From assembly GCA_017548445.1 (NCBI GenBank), contig JAFYZZ010000016.1, positions 1 to 56,137 on the forward strand: a stretch of DNA of 56,137 bases, read 5' to 3'. Shown here piece by piece: positions 1-7,337 of the stretch. The DNA comes from Bacteroidales bacterium. GTDB lineage: Bacteria; Bacteroidota; Bacteroidia; Bacteroidales; UBA932. The notes below the pieces were generated by a model. It ran no database searches. It saw only the letters and a list, made by a program, of their open reading frames with translations, and had not been told where the DNA came from. How positions within the stretch are numbered: the first letter of the stretch is position 1; every line of letters starts with the position of its first letter. A program made the position numbers and the translations under genes.

Positions 1-43
1 GGCTGGCGCCGGACAAGCGTTTTTTGCTTGGCCGACGCCAGCC
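1..43. repeat. Long inverted repeat (hairpin) at the window edge
   Basis: The first bases form a large imperfect hairpin: GGCTGGCG at 1-8 pairs with CGCCAGCC at 36-43, and an inner ACAAGC/GCTTGG-type stem closes on a T-rich loop. It could be the terminator of a gene left of the window or the end of a palindromic repeat. Nothing upstream is visible, so the choice cannot be made here. Confidence 0.5.
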
Positions 44-70
44 CTGCCGCCTCGGCGGAGAAACCCTTTG
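44..70 (+). repeat. 27-bp direct repeat, copy 1
   Basis: This stretch is the same as 906-932 except for one base (A/G at the 20th position). It contains the small palindrome CCGCCTCGGCGG and ends in CCCTTTG. Weaker similarity continues for about 15 bases beyond it. The two copies frame the AT-richer segment that carries the gene at 301-726. Confidence 0.75.
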
Positions 71-89
71 TTGCATTTCTCGCAGACGC

Positions 90-120
90 TTTGTGCTCTC
101 AACAAAAATAACTAGCTTTG
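90..120 (+). promoter_or_regulatory. Bacteroidetes-type promoter
   Basis: TTTG at 90-93 and TAGCTTTG at 113-120 are separated by 19 bases, matching the Bacteroidetes -33/-7 consensus (TTTG and TAnnTTTG). Transcription would begin near 125 and run toward the gene at 301, giving a leader of about 175 nt. Confidence 0.6.
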
Positions 121-300
121 CATTAGGCAAAATGGTCGTCTGAATCGGCCGGTAATGAAACCAGGAGCGAAAGGTCTTCCCGTTCTGGGAGCGGCTCCCT
201 TCACAAAAAGATTCAATTTTGGGGACAAGGTGTCTCATACTATGGGAATACCTTACCTTGATAGCATTATCCAGTTATTACACTTAAACATCAAAGAACT
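121..300 (+). other. Long leader or non-coding stretch before the first gene
   Basis: This stretch lies between the predicted transcription start and the ATG at 301. A 73-codon open frame starts at 155 but runs into the next gene in another frame and shows no recognisable protein features, so I leave it uncalled. I see no riboswitch or strong hairpin. Confidence 0.4.
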
Positions 301-726
301 ATGTGCATCAACAAAGAAGACATCCCTCGCGGAAATTCACCGGAAGAGATTCAAAAGAGAAGCGAAGTTATCTTAAGGTTTTATCACGAGTGGAAAGCGG
401 CTAATCCCGCCCAACGTGTTTACAACCATAGACTGAAAGATTTTATCAATGTCAGGCAGATTTCCATCGAAGAAACGGCGCGGCATGCGGCGAAAACATA
501 TTTGTCGACTCTGGCGGTTTTGCAGTTGGACGGGATCTTGGCATGCGCTAGAAAAAAAAGGGTGGGTAAACCCCGAGATCGTTCAAATCAATCTCAGTTT
601 CAAGCTATGATTGAAATGGAGCACGACTGTCCTGGAGTCGGCAAGGTTAAACTTATGGTCGGTGTCAGATTCAAGACACACTTAAAAATACAGTATTGTA
701 TTACTGCAATTGACGTTCTTGAATAA
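301..726 (+). CDS. Conserved hypothetical protein (Bacteroidales orphan)
   Basis: Predicted soluble protein of 141 aa with no signal peptide or membrane segment. The opening (DIPRGNSPEEIQKR) and the ending (VGVRFKTHLKIQYCITAI) look like a small Bacteroidales family that I recall only as uncharacterised proteins, so no function is assigned. The ATG at 301 starts a clean frame that stops just before a strong terminator. The segment is visibly richer in A and T than neighbouring genes, which are about 60% GC by eye. It is also framed by a 27-bp direct repeat, so acquisition by transfer is plausible. No partner gene is adjacent, which argues against a toxin-antitoxin pair in which both parts are visible. 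Confidence 0.7.
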   Translation: MCINKEDIPRGNSPEEIQKRSEVILRFYHEWKAANPAQRVYNHRLKDFINVRQISIEETARHAAKTYLSTLAVLQLDGILACARKKRVGKPRDRSNQSQFQAMIEMEHDCPGVGKVKLMVGVRFKTHLKIQYCITAIDVLE

Positions 727-729
727 AAA

Positions 730-753
730 AACACCTCGCACTTGCGAGGTGTT
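730..753. terminator. Rho-independent terminator
   Basis: Perfect 11-bp stem AACACCTCGCA/TGCGAGGTGTT with a 2-base loop, preceded by an A-run and followed by a partial T-rich run. It starts three bases after the stop codon of the gene ending at 726. Confidence 0.85.
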
Positions 754-905
754 AACTTTGCCCCAGTCATGCACGGCAAGAGTTTACTCCAAAGAGTGAG
801 CCTTCGCGGGGCGGGGACTTTTGCACGCAACGAATAGCTCTCAAAACCGCGTCTTAATCGACCACGGCAAAGGTAGTGCTTTTTCTTGAATCTGCAAGGG
901 TTCGG

Positions 906-932
906 CTGCCGCCTCGGCGGAGAAGCCCTTTG
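906..932 (+). repeat. 27-bp direct repeat, copy 2
   Basis: Second copy of the sequence at 44-70 with one mismatch. Its terminal TTTG (929-932) could serve as the -33 box for the gene at 965. The 152 bases between the terminator at 753 and this repeat hold nothing I recognise. Confidence 0.75.
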
Positions 933-960
933 GGGATTTCGCGGATTATTCGTAAATTCG
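929..960 (+). promoter_or_regulatory. Possible promoter abutting the start codon
   Basis: TTTG at 929-932, a 20-base spacer and TAAATTCG at 953-960 (one mismatch to TAnnTTTG). Transcription would begin at or next to the ATG at 965, giving a leaderless message. Confidence 0.4.
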
Positions 961-964
961 TGCT

Positions 965-1366
965 ATGGAAAAGAATCAGCGAATTACACCGTTGCATATT
1001 TATGAGCTTGCTGCCGGAGAGATCTTCGTGTTCGGCAGCAATGCCGAGGGGATGCATATGGGCGGAGCCGCGCGGGTGGCGATGAAAGAGTTCGGGGCCG
1101 TGTGGGGCCATGGCGAAGGGCTGCAGGGGCGCTCATACGCCATCCCGACGATGGAAGGCCTCGACAACCTGGCGCGGGCGGTGGCGCGGTTTATCGACTT
1201 CGCCCGGCAGCACCCGGAACTGAAATTTCTGGTCACACCCATCGGCTGCGGCATTGCGGGCTACCGGCCGGAGCAGATTGCGCCGCTGTTCGCGTTTGCC
1301 GTCAAGCTGGATAATGTATCCCTTCCGAAGAGTTTTTGGAACGTTTTAACGGACAACAAGGTATAA
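965..1366 (+). CDS. A1S_2505-type phage non-structural / macro-like protein
   Basis: Protein of 133 aa resembling the small family annotated as phage non-structural protein A1S_2505, distantly related to ADP-ribose-binding macro domains. Visible family features are FVFGSNAEGMHMGGAARVA near residues 21-40 (glycine-rich nucleotide-binding region), the YAIPTM motif and TPIGCGIAGY near residue 92. The biochemical role is not established, though ADP-ribose or nucleotide binding is the reasonable inference. Its stop codon shares a base with the next start (TAATG), so it is probably co-transcribed with the YbaK-like gene. No other phage genes surround it, so it is a chromosomal gene here and not evidence of a prophage. 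Confidence 0.75.
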   Translation: MEKNQRITPLHIYELAAGEIFVFGSNAEGMHMGGAARVAMKEFGAVWGHGEGLQGRSYAIPTMEGLDNLARAVARFIDFARQHPELKFLVTPIGCGIAGYRPEQIAPLFAFAVKLDNVSLPKSFWNVLTDNKV

Positions 1367-1899
1367 TGTTCAAGGTCAGCGAAATCCTGACAACGCCGCC
1401 GGAGGCGTTCTCCTCGGAACTGCAGGAGAAGGTCTATGCGGCCTTTGCCTCCCTGGACATCCCGTTCGGGCGGGTGGACACCGACCCGGGACTGACGATG
1501 GAGGATTGCCAGCACATTGACGCAAAGATCGGCGTACGCATCGTCAAGACGGTGTTCCTGTGCAACCGGCAGCTGACGGAATTCTACCTCTATGTGACCA
1601 CGGACGACAAACCCTTCGTGACGCGGGAATTCTGCGGGGCGCTGGGCATACCCCGCGTTTCCTTCGCGCCGGCGGAAAAACTATGGGAACTGACCGGCGT
1701 GCTGGTGGGGGCGACCACGGTCCTGAGCGCCGTGCTCCCGCAGGCCGCCGGCGTACACCTGGTGATGGACCGCAGCGTGGCCGAAGGGGAGTGGTTCGCC
1801 TGCACGGACGGCACGGCCACCTGCTTTGTCAAGATCCGCACGGCGGACCTCCTGGAAAAATATCTGCCCGCCACCGGGCACGACCTGACGCTGATTTGA
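1366..1899 (+). CDS. YbaK/ProX-type aminoacyl-tRNA deacylase
   Basis: About 177 aa, a single YbaK/EbsC domain. These stand-alone editing proteins hydrolyse mischarged tRNA, typically Ala-tRNA(Pro) or Cys-tRNA(Pro), in the cytoplasm. Family features include the N-terminal helix with HIDAKIGVRIVKTVFLCN, the strand FYLYVTTDDKPFV, and the conserved ELTGVLVGATTVLSAV segment, where GATT corresponds to the usual G-x-x-S/T-P region. I chose the ATG at 1366, which overlaps the previous stop codon; an upstream in-frame start at 1336 would only add residues encoded inside the preceding gene. Substrate preference cannot be read from the sequence; length and motifs best fit ProX/PrdX. Confidence 0.85.
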   Translation: MFKVSEILTTPPEAFSSELQEKVYAAFASLDIPFGRVDTDPGLTMEDCQHIDAKIGVRIVKTVFLCNRQLTEFYLYVTTDDKPFVTREFCGALGIPRVSFAPAEKLWELTGVLVGATTVLSAVLPQAAGVHLVMDRSVAEGEWFACTDGTATCFVKIRTADLLEKYLPATGHDLTLI

Positions 1900-1933
1900 G
1901 ATTATTGATCAGCGGAAATTCACTGAAAAGTGG

Positions 1934-1941
1934 TATATTTA
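1934..1941 (+). promoter_or_regulatory. Predicted -7 box for glmS
   Basis: TATATTTA, one mismatch to TAnnTTTG, 30 bases before the glmS start. Predicted leader about 25 nt; no glmS ribozyme-like sequence fits in such a short leader. Confidence 0.5.
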
Positions 1942-1971
1942 CCCCTTGATTTTCATTAACCAGCAGTTAGT

Positions 1972-3816
1972 ATGTGCGGAATCGTGGGATATGTCGGAGG
2001 GCGCCAGGCCTATCCGATCCTGATCAAAGGCCTGACCCGGCTAGAATACAGAGGCTACGACAGCGCCGGCGTGGCGCTCGTCAACGACGACGGCAACCTC
2101 GTCATATACAAGACGAAAGGCAAGGTCCGGGACCTGGAGAAAGTAGCTGAGGACAAGGACGTTACCGGATGCATCGGCATCGCCCACACCCGCTGGGCCA
2201 CCCATGGCGAGCCGAGCGACGTGAACTCGCACCCCCATTATTCCGAGAACCACGAACTCGCGCTGATCCACAACGGCATCATCGAGAACTACCAGGCCCT
2301 GAAGACCGAGCTTACCCGGAAGGGATACCATTTCCAGAGCCAGACCGACACGGAGGTCGTCATCCAGTTGATCCAGTATATGATGGACTCGCGGGGTGTG
2401 TCCTTCGACGAAGCGGTGCCCCTGGCCCTGAATCACGTCGTGGGCGCCTATGCGCTGGTGATTATGGACCGGCGCCAGCCGGACAAGCTCATCGCGGCCC
2501 GCAAGGGCAGCCCGCTGATCATCGGCGTGGGGGAGAACGAGTACTTCGTGGGTTCCGACGCCTCCCCGATCATCGAATACACCAACAAGGTGGTGTATCT
2601 GGGCGAAGAGCAGATCGCTTATATCCAGCGCGGACAGGAACTCCGCATCACAGACCTGAAGAGCGTCGAACAGACGCCCCAGGTGCGCGAACTGGAGATG
2701 AGCCTGAGCGAGATCGAGAAGGGCGGCTTCCCGCACTTTATGCTGAAGGAGATCTTCGAGCAGCCGCGTACGCTGCGGGCCTCGATGAAGGGGCGCCTGC
2801 ATCCGGAACTCGGCGAGGTGAAGCTCTCCGGCGTCATCGACAACCGGGAGCGCCTGCTGGGCGCGAAACGCATCATCATCTGCGCCTGCGGCACCTCCTG
2901 GCACGCAGGCCTCATCGGCAAATACCTCATCGAGGAACTGACCCGCAAGCCCGTGGAGGTGGAATACGCCTCGGAGTTCCGCTACCGGCGTCCGGTCATC
3001 TTCCCGACGGACGTGGTGATCGCCATCTCCCAGTCGGGCGAGACGGCGGACACGCTCGCGGCGGTGAACCTGGCCCGCGAGGCCGGCGCCTTCCTGTTCG
3101 GCATCTGCAACGTGGTGGGTTCTTCCATCGCCCGCGCCACCGACACCGGCTGCTACACGCATATCGGCCCGGAGATCGGCGTCGCCTCCACCAAGGCCTT
3201 CACCGCGCAGGTCACGACGCTTTTCCTGCTGGCGATGAGCCTGGCCGAGCAGTTGGGCACCGTCACGGAAGAGCGCCGCGCGCAGCTGGTCAGCGAGTTG
3301 CAGGTCATCCCGGATAAGATCGCAAAGATCCTGGAGCACGATGCGGACATCGCAGACCTTGCCAAGATTTTTACCTACACGCACAACTTCCTGTACCTGG
3401 GTCGCGGCTACAACTATCCCGTAGCGCTGGAAGGCGCGCTCAAGCTCAAGGAGATTTCCTACATCCACGCCGAGGGTTACCCGGCCGCGGAGATGAAACA
3501 CGGCCCCATCGCACTCATCGACGAGGAGATGCCGGTGGTCGTGATCGCGCCGCGCCGCGGCAACTACGACAAGATCCTGAGCAATATCCAGGAGGTGAAG
3601 GCACGCCGCGGACGCATCATCAGCGTCATCACGGAAGGGGACAAGGACGTGAAGGCCCTCTCGGACTGGTATTTCGAGATTCCGGACACGGAAGAGTGCT
3701 TCGAGCCGATCCTGTCCATCATTCCGCTGCAGCTGCTGGCCTACCACATCGCCATCGCCAAGGGCCGCGACGTGGACCAGCCCCGCAACCTCGCCAAATC
3801 CGTCACCGTAGAATGA
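1972..3816 (+). CDS. glmS: Glutamine--fructose-6-phosphate aminotransferase (isomerizing)
   Basis: 614 aa, full length for GlmS. It makes glucosamine-6-phosphate from fructose-6-phosphate and glutamine, the first step toward UDP-GlcNAc for peptidoglycan and lipid A. The N-terminal glutaminase domain begins MCGIVGYVGG, with Cys2 as the nucleophile once Met is removed; HTRWATHGEPS and the HNGIIENY loop follow. Two SIS domains bind the sugar phosphate: CGTSWHAG near residue 307, SQSGETADT near 350, and the second-domain region GYPAAEMKHGPIALI near 500. The C-terminus ends in the canonical DQPRNLAKSVTVE. The stop codon overlaps the start of the M64 peptidase gene, so the two are one transcript. 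Confidence 0.98.
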   Translation: MCGIVGYVGGRQAYPILIKGLTRLEYRGYDSAGVALVNDDGNLVIYKTKGKVRDLEKVAEDKDVTGCIGIAHTRWATHGEPSDVNSHPHYSENHELALIHNGIIENYQALKTELTRKGYHFQSQTDTEVVIQLIQYMMDSRGVSFDEAVPLALNHVVGAYALVIMDRRQPDKLIAARKGSPLIIGVGENEYFVGSDASPIIEYTNKVVYLGEEQIAYIQRGQELRITDLKSVEQTPQVRELEMSLSEIEKGGFPHFMLKEIFEQPRTLRASMKGRLHPELGEVKLSGVIDNRERLLGAKRIIICACGTSWHAGLIGKYLIEELTRKPVEVEYASEFRYRRPVIFPTDVVIAISQSGETADTLAAVNLAREAGAFLFGICNVVGSSIARATDTGCYTHIGPEIGVASTKAFTAQVTTLFLLAMSLAEQLGTVTEERRAQLVSELQVIPDKIAKILEHDADIADLAKIFTYTHNFLYLGRGYNYPVALEGALKLKEISYIHAEGYPAAEMKHGPIALIDEEMPVVVIAPRRGNYDKILSNIQEVKARRGRIISVITEGDKDVKALSDWYFEIPDTEECFEPILSIIPLQLLAYHIAIAKGRDVDQPRNLAKSVTVE

Positions 3817-5063
3817 TGCGCAGGTTGCTATTGGGTGCCGCAGTGACGGCTTGCCTGGCGCTGCTGCCGTTTCCGCTGGCGGCGCAGCCGCTGCCCGAAC
3901 CGCTGACGGAGCGCACGCTCCGGGTGGATTACGTGTTCTCCGGCACGGACAGATCGTGCACCATCGCAGTCGACAAGCTCAGCTGTTTTGACGGTTGGGC
4001 CGGACGGCGGGTGCATCTGGACGAGGTCCTGCTCCGGGGGAACGGGCAGATCCGGATGCACGACGCGGAAACGGGCCGCCTGCTCTACTGCCAGTCCTTC
4101 TCGACGCTTTTCCAGGAGTGGCAGGCCACCGAGGAGGCCACGCGCGTGCAGAAGAGTTTCGAGAACGTGTTCCTGCTGCCGATGCCCTCCGTGCCCGTGG
4201 ATGTGACGGTGGTGCTGTTCGATTTCCACCGGAACATCTCGGCGCGCCTGACGCATCGGGTGGACCCTTCGGACATTTTGATCCGGCATATCGGCGACAC
4301 GCCGCCTCCGACGCGTGACCTGCTGCGCAGCGGCTCTTCCGAGGCGTGCATCGACGTGGTGATCCTGCCCGAAGGCTATACCGCGGAGGAGATGGATACT
4401 TTTTACGCCGACGCGGCCGTGGCGGTGGAGAGTTTCCTGAACCATCAGGCGTTCCGCGAGTTGCGCGACCGCTTCAACTTCGTGGCGGTGGAGCTCCCTT
4501 CCGCGCAGAGCGGGGTGAGCGTGCCGCGCCGCGGCGAGTGGAAAGACACCGCGCTGGGCTCGCACTTCGATACTTTCTATTCCGACCGCTACCTGACCAC
4601 GCTCGAACTGGAGCGGATGCACGACCTGCTGGCCGGCCTGCCTTACGAGCACATCATCATCCTGGCTAATACCGACACTTATGGCGGCGGGGGCATCTTC
4701 AATTCCTATACGCTGACCACCGCCCATCACGCGGCTTTCCGGCCAGTGGTGGTGCACGAGTTCGGCCACAGTTTCGCGGGCCTGGCGGACGAGTACGCCT
4801 ATGACGACCAGTACGTGGAGCAGTATTATCCCGACGTGGAGCCCTGGGAGCCGAACATCACCACGCAGGCGGATTTCGGCGCCAAGTGGCAGGGGATGAT
4901 GGGGCGCTACGGCGTCGGGCTGATCGAGGGGGCGGGCTACCAGTCCAAGGGCGTCTGGCGTGCCACGGAGGACTGCCGGATGCGCACCAACGCGGCCGGG
5001 GACTTCTGCCCGGTGTGTGCCGAGGCCGTCCGTGCGATGATACGGTTCTATACGGGAGACTAG
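3813..5063 (+). CDS. Secreted M64-family (IgA peptidase-like) metallopeptidase
   Basis: About 416 aa with a signal peptide (MRRLLLGAAVTACLALLPFPLAAQ), so it is exported to the periplasm or beyond. The zinc site HEFGHSFAGLADEY near residue 314 is the M64 signature (HExxHxxxxxxxD/E). A beta-rich N-terminal domain precedes the peptidase domain, as is usual in Bacteroidetes M64 proteins, and a cysteine-containing tail (DCRMRT...CPVC) follows. Family members include Clostridium IgA protease, but the Bacteroidetes versions have unknown substrates. Two ATGs (3813 and 3816) overlap the glmS stop; either is possible. It meets thiL tail to tail with a 4-base CTAG overlap. Confidence 0.88.
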   Translation: MMRRLLLGAAVTACLALLPFPLAAQPLPEPLTERTLRVDYVFSGTDRSCTIAVDKLSCFDGWAGRRVHLDEVLLRGNGQIRMHDAETGRLLYCQSFSTLFQEWQATEEATRVQKSFENVFLLPMPSVPVDVTVVLFDFHRNISARLTHRVDPSDILIRHIGDTPPPTRDLLRSGSSEACIDVVILPEGYTAEEMDTFYADAAVAVESFLNHQAFRELRDRFNFVAVELPSAQSGVSVPRRGEWKDTALGSHFDTFYSDRYLTTLELERMHDLLAGLPYEHIIILANTDTYGGGGIFNSYTLTTAHHAAFRPVVVHEFGHSFAGLADEYAYDDQYVEQYYPDVEPWEPNITTQADFGAKWQGMMGRYGVGLIEGAGYQSKGVWRATEDCRMRTNAAGDFCPVCAEAVRAMIRFYTGD

Positions 5064-6040
5064 CCTTTTTTAAAATGGTCGAAGCCGGCGGGGAGGGGTT
5101 CGCCGGTTGTGCCGGCGAATGACGGAGTTGCGCCGATCTTGCCGATGACGGTATGAGGGATGCCGAGGGTCTTTTCGGCGTCCGGATCCACAGTGAAGAG
5201 CAGTTCGTAATCCTCGCCGCCGCTGACGGCGAGTTCCGTCGCGTCCCAGCCCTGGCGGGTGCAAACGCGCTGCAGGGCAGGGGACAGGGGCAGCGCCGCC
5301 ATATCGATTTCGGCGCCGACCCCGGACGCCTCCAGGATATGCCTCAGGTCGGAGCCGATCCCGTCGGAGATGTCCATCATCGCGTGGACGCCGGGAATGG
5401 CGGCGAGCCGCAGGCCTTCCTCGATGCGGGGAAATGGCAGGTAATGCCGGTCGATGAGCGCCTGCACGTCCGCATCGCGCTCCAGGTCTTCCAGGATGGC
5501 TTTCAGTCCGCCGGCGGAGTCACCCAGCGTACCGGTCACGCAGACCAGGTCGCCCGGCCGGGCGGCGTCGCGCTTGCGGGCCGAGCCGGAAGGGCATTCG
5601 CCAAGCACGGCCACGTTGATGCAGATGCGGTCGGGCGAGGCGGTGGTGTCGCCCCCGAGCAGGGCGGCGCCGAAGCGCTGCGAGATGTCGGAATAGCCGC
5701 GCAGGAAATCCTCCACCCAGCCGGTCTGCAGGTCTGCCGGGAGTGCGAGGGAAAGGAAGGTGCCCGTCGGTCTTCCGCCCATCGCGGCGATGTCGCTGAG
5801 GTTTACGGCGGCCGACTTCCAGCCCAGTGCGTAGGGAGGGATGTCGTCGCGCAGGAAATGCGTTCCCTCGACGAGCATATCCGTGCTCACCAGGGTGTCG
5901 CGGCCGTCGCGCTGGGGGAGTACGGCGCAGTCGTCGCCGATGCCCGTAACCCCTTCCGGGGCCGGGAACCGGGTGCGGATGCGGTCGATCAGGCCGAATT
6001 CGCCGAGTTCTGCGAGGGTGTTGCCGGCTTGCTTGTCCAT
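5060..6040 (-). CDS. thiL: Thiamine-monophosphate kinase
   Basis: 326 aa, typical for ThiL. It phosphorylates thiamine monophosphate to the active cofactor thiamine diphosphate using ATP. The AIR-synthase-like fold shows IGDDCAVL near residue 35 for Mg2+/nucleotide binding, VSTDMLVEGTHF, NLSDIAAMGGRP, the GGDT segment, and DISDGIGSDL in the C-terminal half. The ATG at 6040 places the usual ELGEFGLIDRI opening near the N-terminus. It is transcribed alone on the reverse strand, convergent with the M64 peptidase and divergent from the YkvA-like gene; the 49-base gap must hold promoters for both. Confidence 0.96.
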   Translation of the reverse strand: MDKQAGNTLAELGEFGLIDRIRTRFPAPEGVTGIGDDCAVLPQRDGRDTLVSTDMLVEGTHFLRDDIPPYALGWKSAAVNLSDIAAMGGRPTGTFLSLALPADLQTGWVEDFLRGYSDISQRFGAALLGGDTTASPDRICINVAVLGECPSGSARKRDAARPGDLVCVTGTLGDSAGGLKAILEDLERDADVQALIDRHYLPFPRIEEGLRLAAIPGVHAMMDISDGIGSDLRHILEASGVGAEIDMAALPLSPALQRVCTRQGWDATELAVSGGEDYELLFTVDPDAEKTLGIPHTVIGKIGATPSFAGTTGEPLPAGFDHFKKG

Positions 6041-6076
6041 TCTTCCTGCAAAGATAATGAATCACCTAAAAATGTG

Positions 6077-6084
6077 TATATTTG
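6077..6084 (+). promoter_or_regulatory. -7 box immediately before the start codon at 6090
   Basis: TATATTTG, a perfect TAnnTTTG match, ends five bases before the ATG. With the spacing seen at the SRP RNA gene, transcription would start about one base upstream of the ATG. Confidence 0.7.
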
Positions 6085-6089
6085 CAAAG

Positions 6090-6467
6090 ATGAAAGCTCC
6101 GAAGAATCTCGAAAAATACGGTTCGAACTTCGATTCCGAGAAGTTCCTGAAGAAGCTGCGGCGGACGGTCCGGCGCTTGGGTGCCAAGGCCGTCTACTAT
6201 GCCCTCATCCTGTATTATGCGTTGCAGGACCCCCAGATTTCACGGAAGGACAAGACACTGATTCTGGGAGCATTAGGCTATTTCCTGCTGCCTTTGGACT
6301 TGATTCCGGATTTCCTGCCCGCCCTCGGATTTACCGATGACATTGCCGCCCTCGGCTATGCCGTGTACAAGGTCATCCGCTGTGTGTCTCCGGATGTCAA
6401 GAGCAAGGCTGAAGAGAAGGTCTACGAATGGTTCGGTGACGTAGACCAAAGCGATCTGATCCTGTAA
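6090..6467 (+). CDS. YkvA/DUF1232 family membrane-associated protein
   Basis: 125 aa. The central segment LGALGYFLLPLDLIPDFLPALGFTDDIA is the hallmark of DUF1232 (YkvA): a hydrophobic hairpin carrying the P-x-D-x-I-P-D motif. The function of the family is unknown; members are small, probably membrane-associated. A charged N-terminal region rich in lysine and arginine precedes it, and the ending is acidic. I start at the ATG at 6090 because the frame upstream crosses the promoter box and the divergent thiL start. It converges on the metallo-beta-lactamase-fold gene with a single base between the stop codons. Confidence 0.85.
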   Translation: MKAPKNLEKYGSNFDSEKFLKKLRRTVRRLGAKAVYYALILYYALQDPQISRKDKTLILGALGYFLLPLDLIPDFLPALGFTDDIAALGYAVYKVIRCVSPDVKSKAEEKVYEWFGDVDQSDLIL

Positions 6468-6468
6468 A

Positions 6469-7335
6469 TCAGCCGATTACAAGGCCGTCATAGGCCGGAT
6501 GGACGTGCGGCGGGAGCATCGTCTCGAACTCCGCGTGGCGCGGCAGCAGGTGGGACAGGTGCGTGATGTAGGCTTCCTTCGCCCCCACCTTTTCGAAGAA
6601 ATCCAGGCACTCCTGCAAGGAGGGATGCGACATATGGTCGGGGACCTTGACGCAGCCCATCGTGACGTATTCCACCCCGCGCAGTTTCTCCAGTTCCGCC
6701 TCGCTGTCCAGCATCTTGATGTCGGTCAGGTAGGCGATGCTGCCGAAGCGGTAGCCCAACACGGACAGTTTCTTTTCCCGGTGATGCCAGCCCTGGATGG
6801 GGATTACCTCCACAGAGGTGTCCGGCGCGGACTGCGGGGGCAGGTGATGGTAACCGAAACCCCGCTCCCAGGAGAGGATTTCCTCGTTGGCGTTGGAATG
6901 GACCGTGAAGGGATGAGAGCCGTCGATGACGTGGACCCGCCATTCCGGAGAGCCGGGATACTTCTTTTCGGCAAAGGCGTACGCGTATTCGCGACGGAGC
7001 GTCTGTTCGACATATTCCTGGCAGAAGATGTTCACCGGATGCCGCTCAGCGAGGTTGAAGGCGCGGATGTCGTCCAGCCCGCCGGTATGGTCTTTATGAT
7101 TGTGTGTCAGCAGGATGGCATCCAGGTGCCGGATGTCGGCGCGCAGCATCTGGGTCCGGAAGTCGGGCCCCGCATCCACCAGGATGGTCAGCCCGCCGTA
7201 TTCCACCAGAGCCGAGGCGCGCAGGCGTTTGTCGCGCGGGTCGGCCGAGCGGCACACCTCGCAGTCGCAGGCGATCATCGGGATGCCGGCGGAAGTGCCC
7301 GAGCCCAGGAAAGTCAGTTTCGCTTTGTTCTCCAT
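6469..7335 (-). CDS. MBL-fold metal-dependent hydrolase (PhnP-like)
   Basis: 288 aa. The metallo-beta-lactamase metal site is intact: THNHKDHTGG (H-x-H-x-D-H) near residue 80, plus later histidines in the GWHHREKK and THLSHL segments. The N-terminus LGSGTSAGIPMIACDCEVCRSADPRDKR, with its C-x-C-x2-C cluster, is typical of the PhnP/phosphodiesterase-like branch. Such enzymes cleave cyclic phosphate or phosphodiester bonds in small molecules or RNA ends; the actual substrate here is unknown. It starts two bases after the mtaB stop and is the last gene of the four-gene tamB operon. Confidence 0.88.
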   Translation of the reverse strand: MENKAKLTFLGSGTSAGIPMIACDCEVCRSADPRDKRLRASALVEYGGLTILVDAGPDFRTQMLRADIRHLDAILLTHNHKDHTGGLDDIRAFNLAERHPVNIFCQEYVEQTLRREYAYAFAEKKYPGSPEWRVHVIDGSHPFTVHSNANEEILSWERGFGYHHLPPQSAPDTSVEVIPIQGWHHREKKLSVLGYRFGSIAYLTDIKMLDSEAELEKLRGVEYVTMGCVKVPDHMSHPSLQECLDFFEKVGAKEAYITHLSHLLPRHAEFETMLPPHVHPAYDGLVIG

Positions 7336-7337
7336 TT

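Noticed and set aside
155..376. A 73-codon open frame upstream of and overlapping the gene at 301.
   Set aside because: Its second half is the shadow of the 301 gene in another frame and its first half has no recognisable features; kept only as a possible upstream reading frame.
965..1366. Evidence of a prophage from the phage-type macro-like gene.
   Set aside because: No other phage genes, integrase or attachment sites accompany it, and homologues occur widely on chromosomes.
1902..1971. A glmS ribozyme/riboswitch upstream of glmS.
   Set aside because: Only about 70 bases separate the genes, with the -7 box inside them; no pseudoknot-like core is visible.
2041..3747. A 568-codon open frame antisense to glmS.
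   Set aside because: It lies entirely opposite a certain gene. Long antisense open frames are common in GC-rich DNA, and its His/Asp/Val/Leu-rich composition is typical of such shadows.
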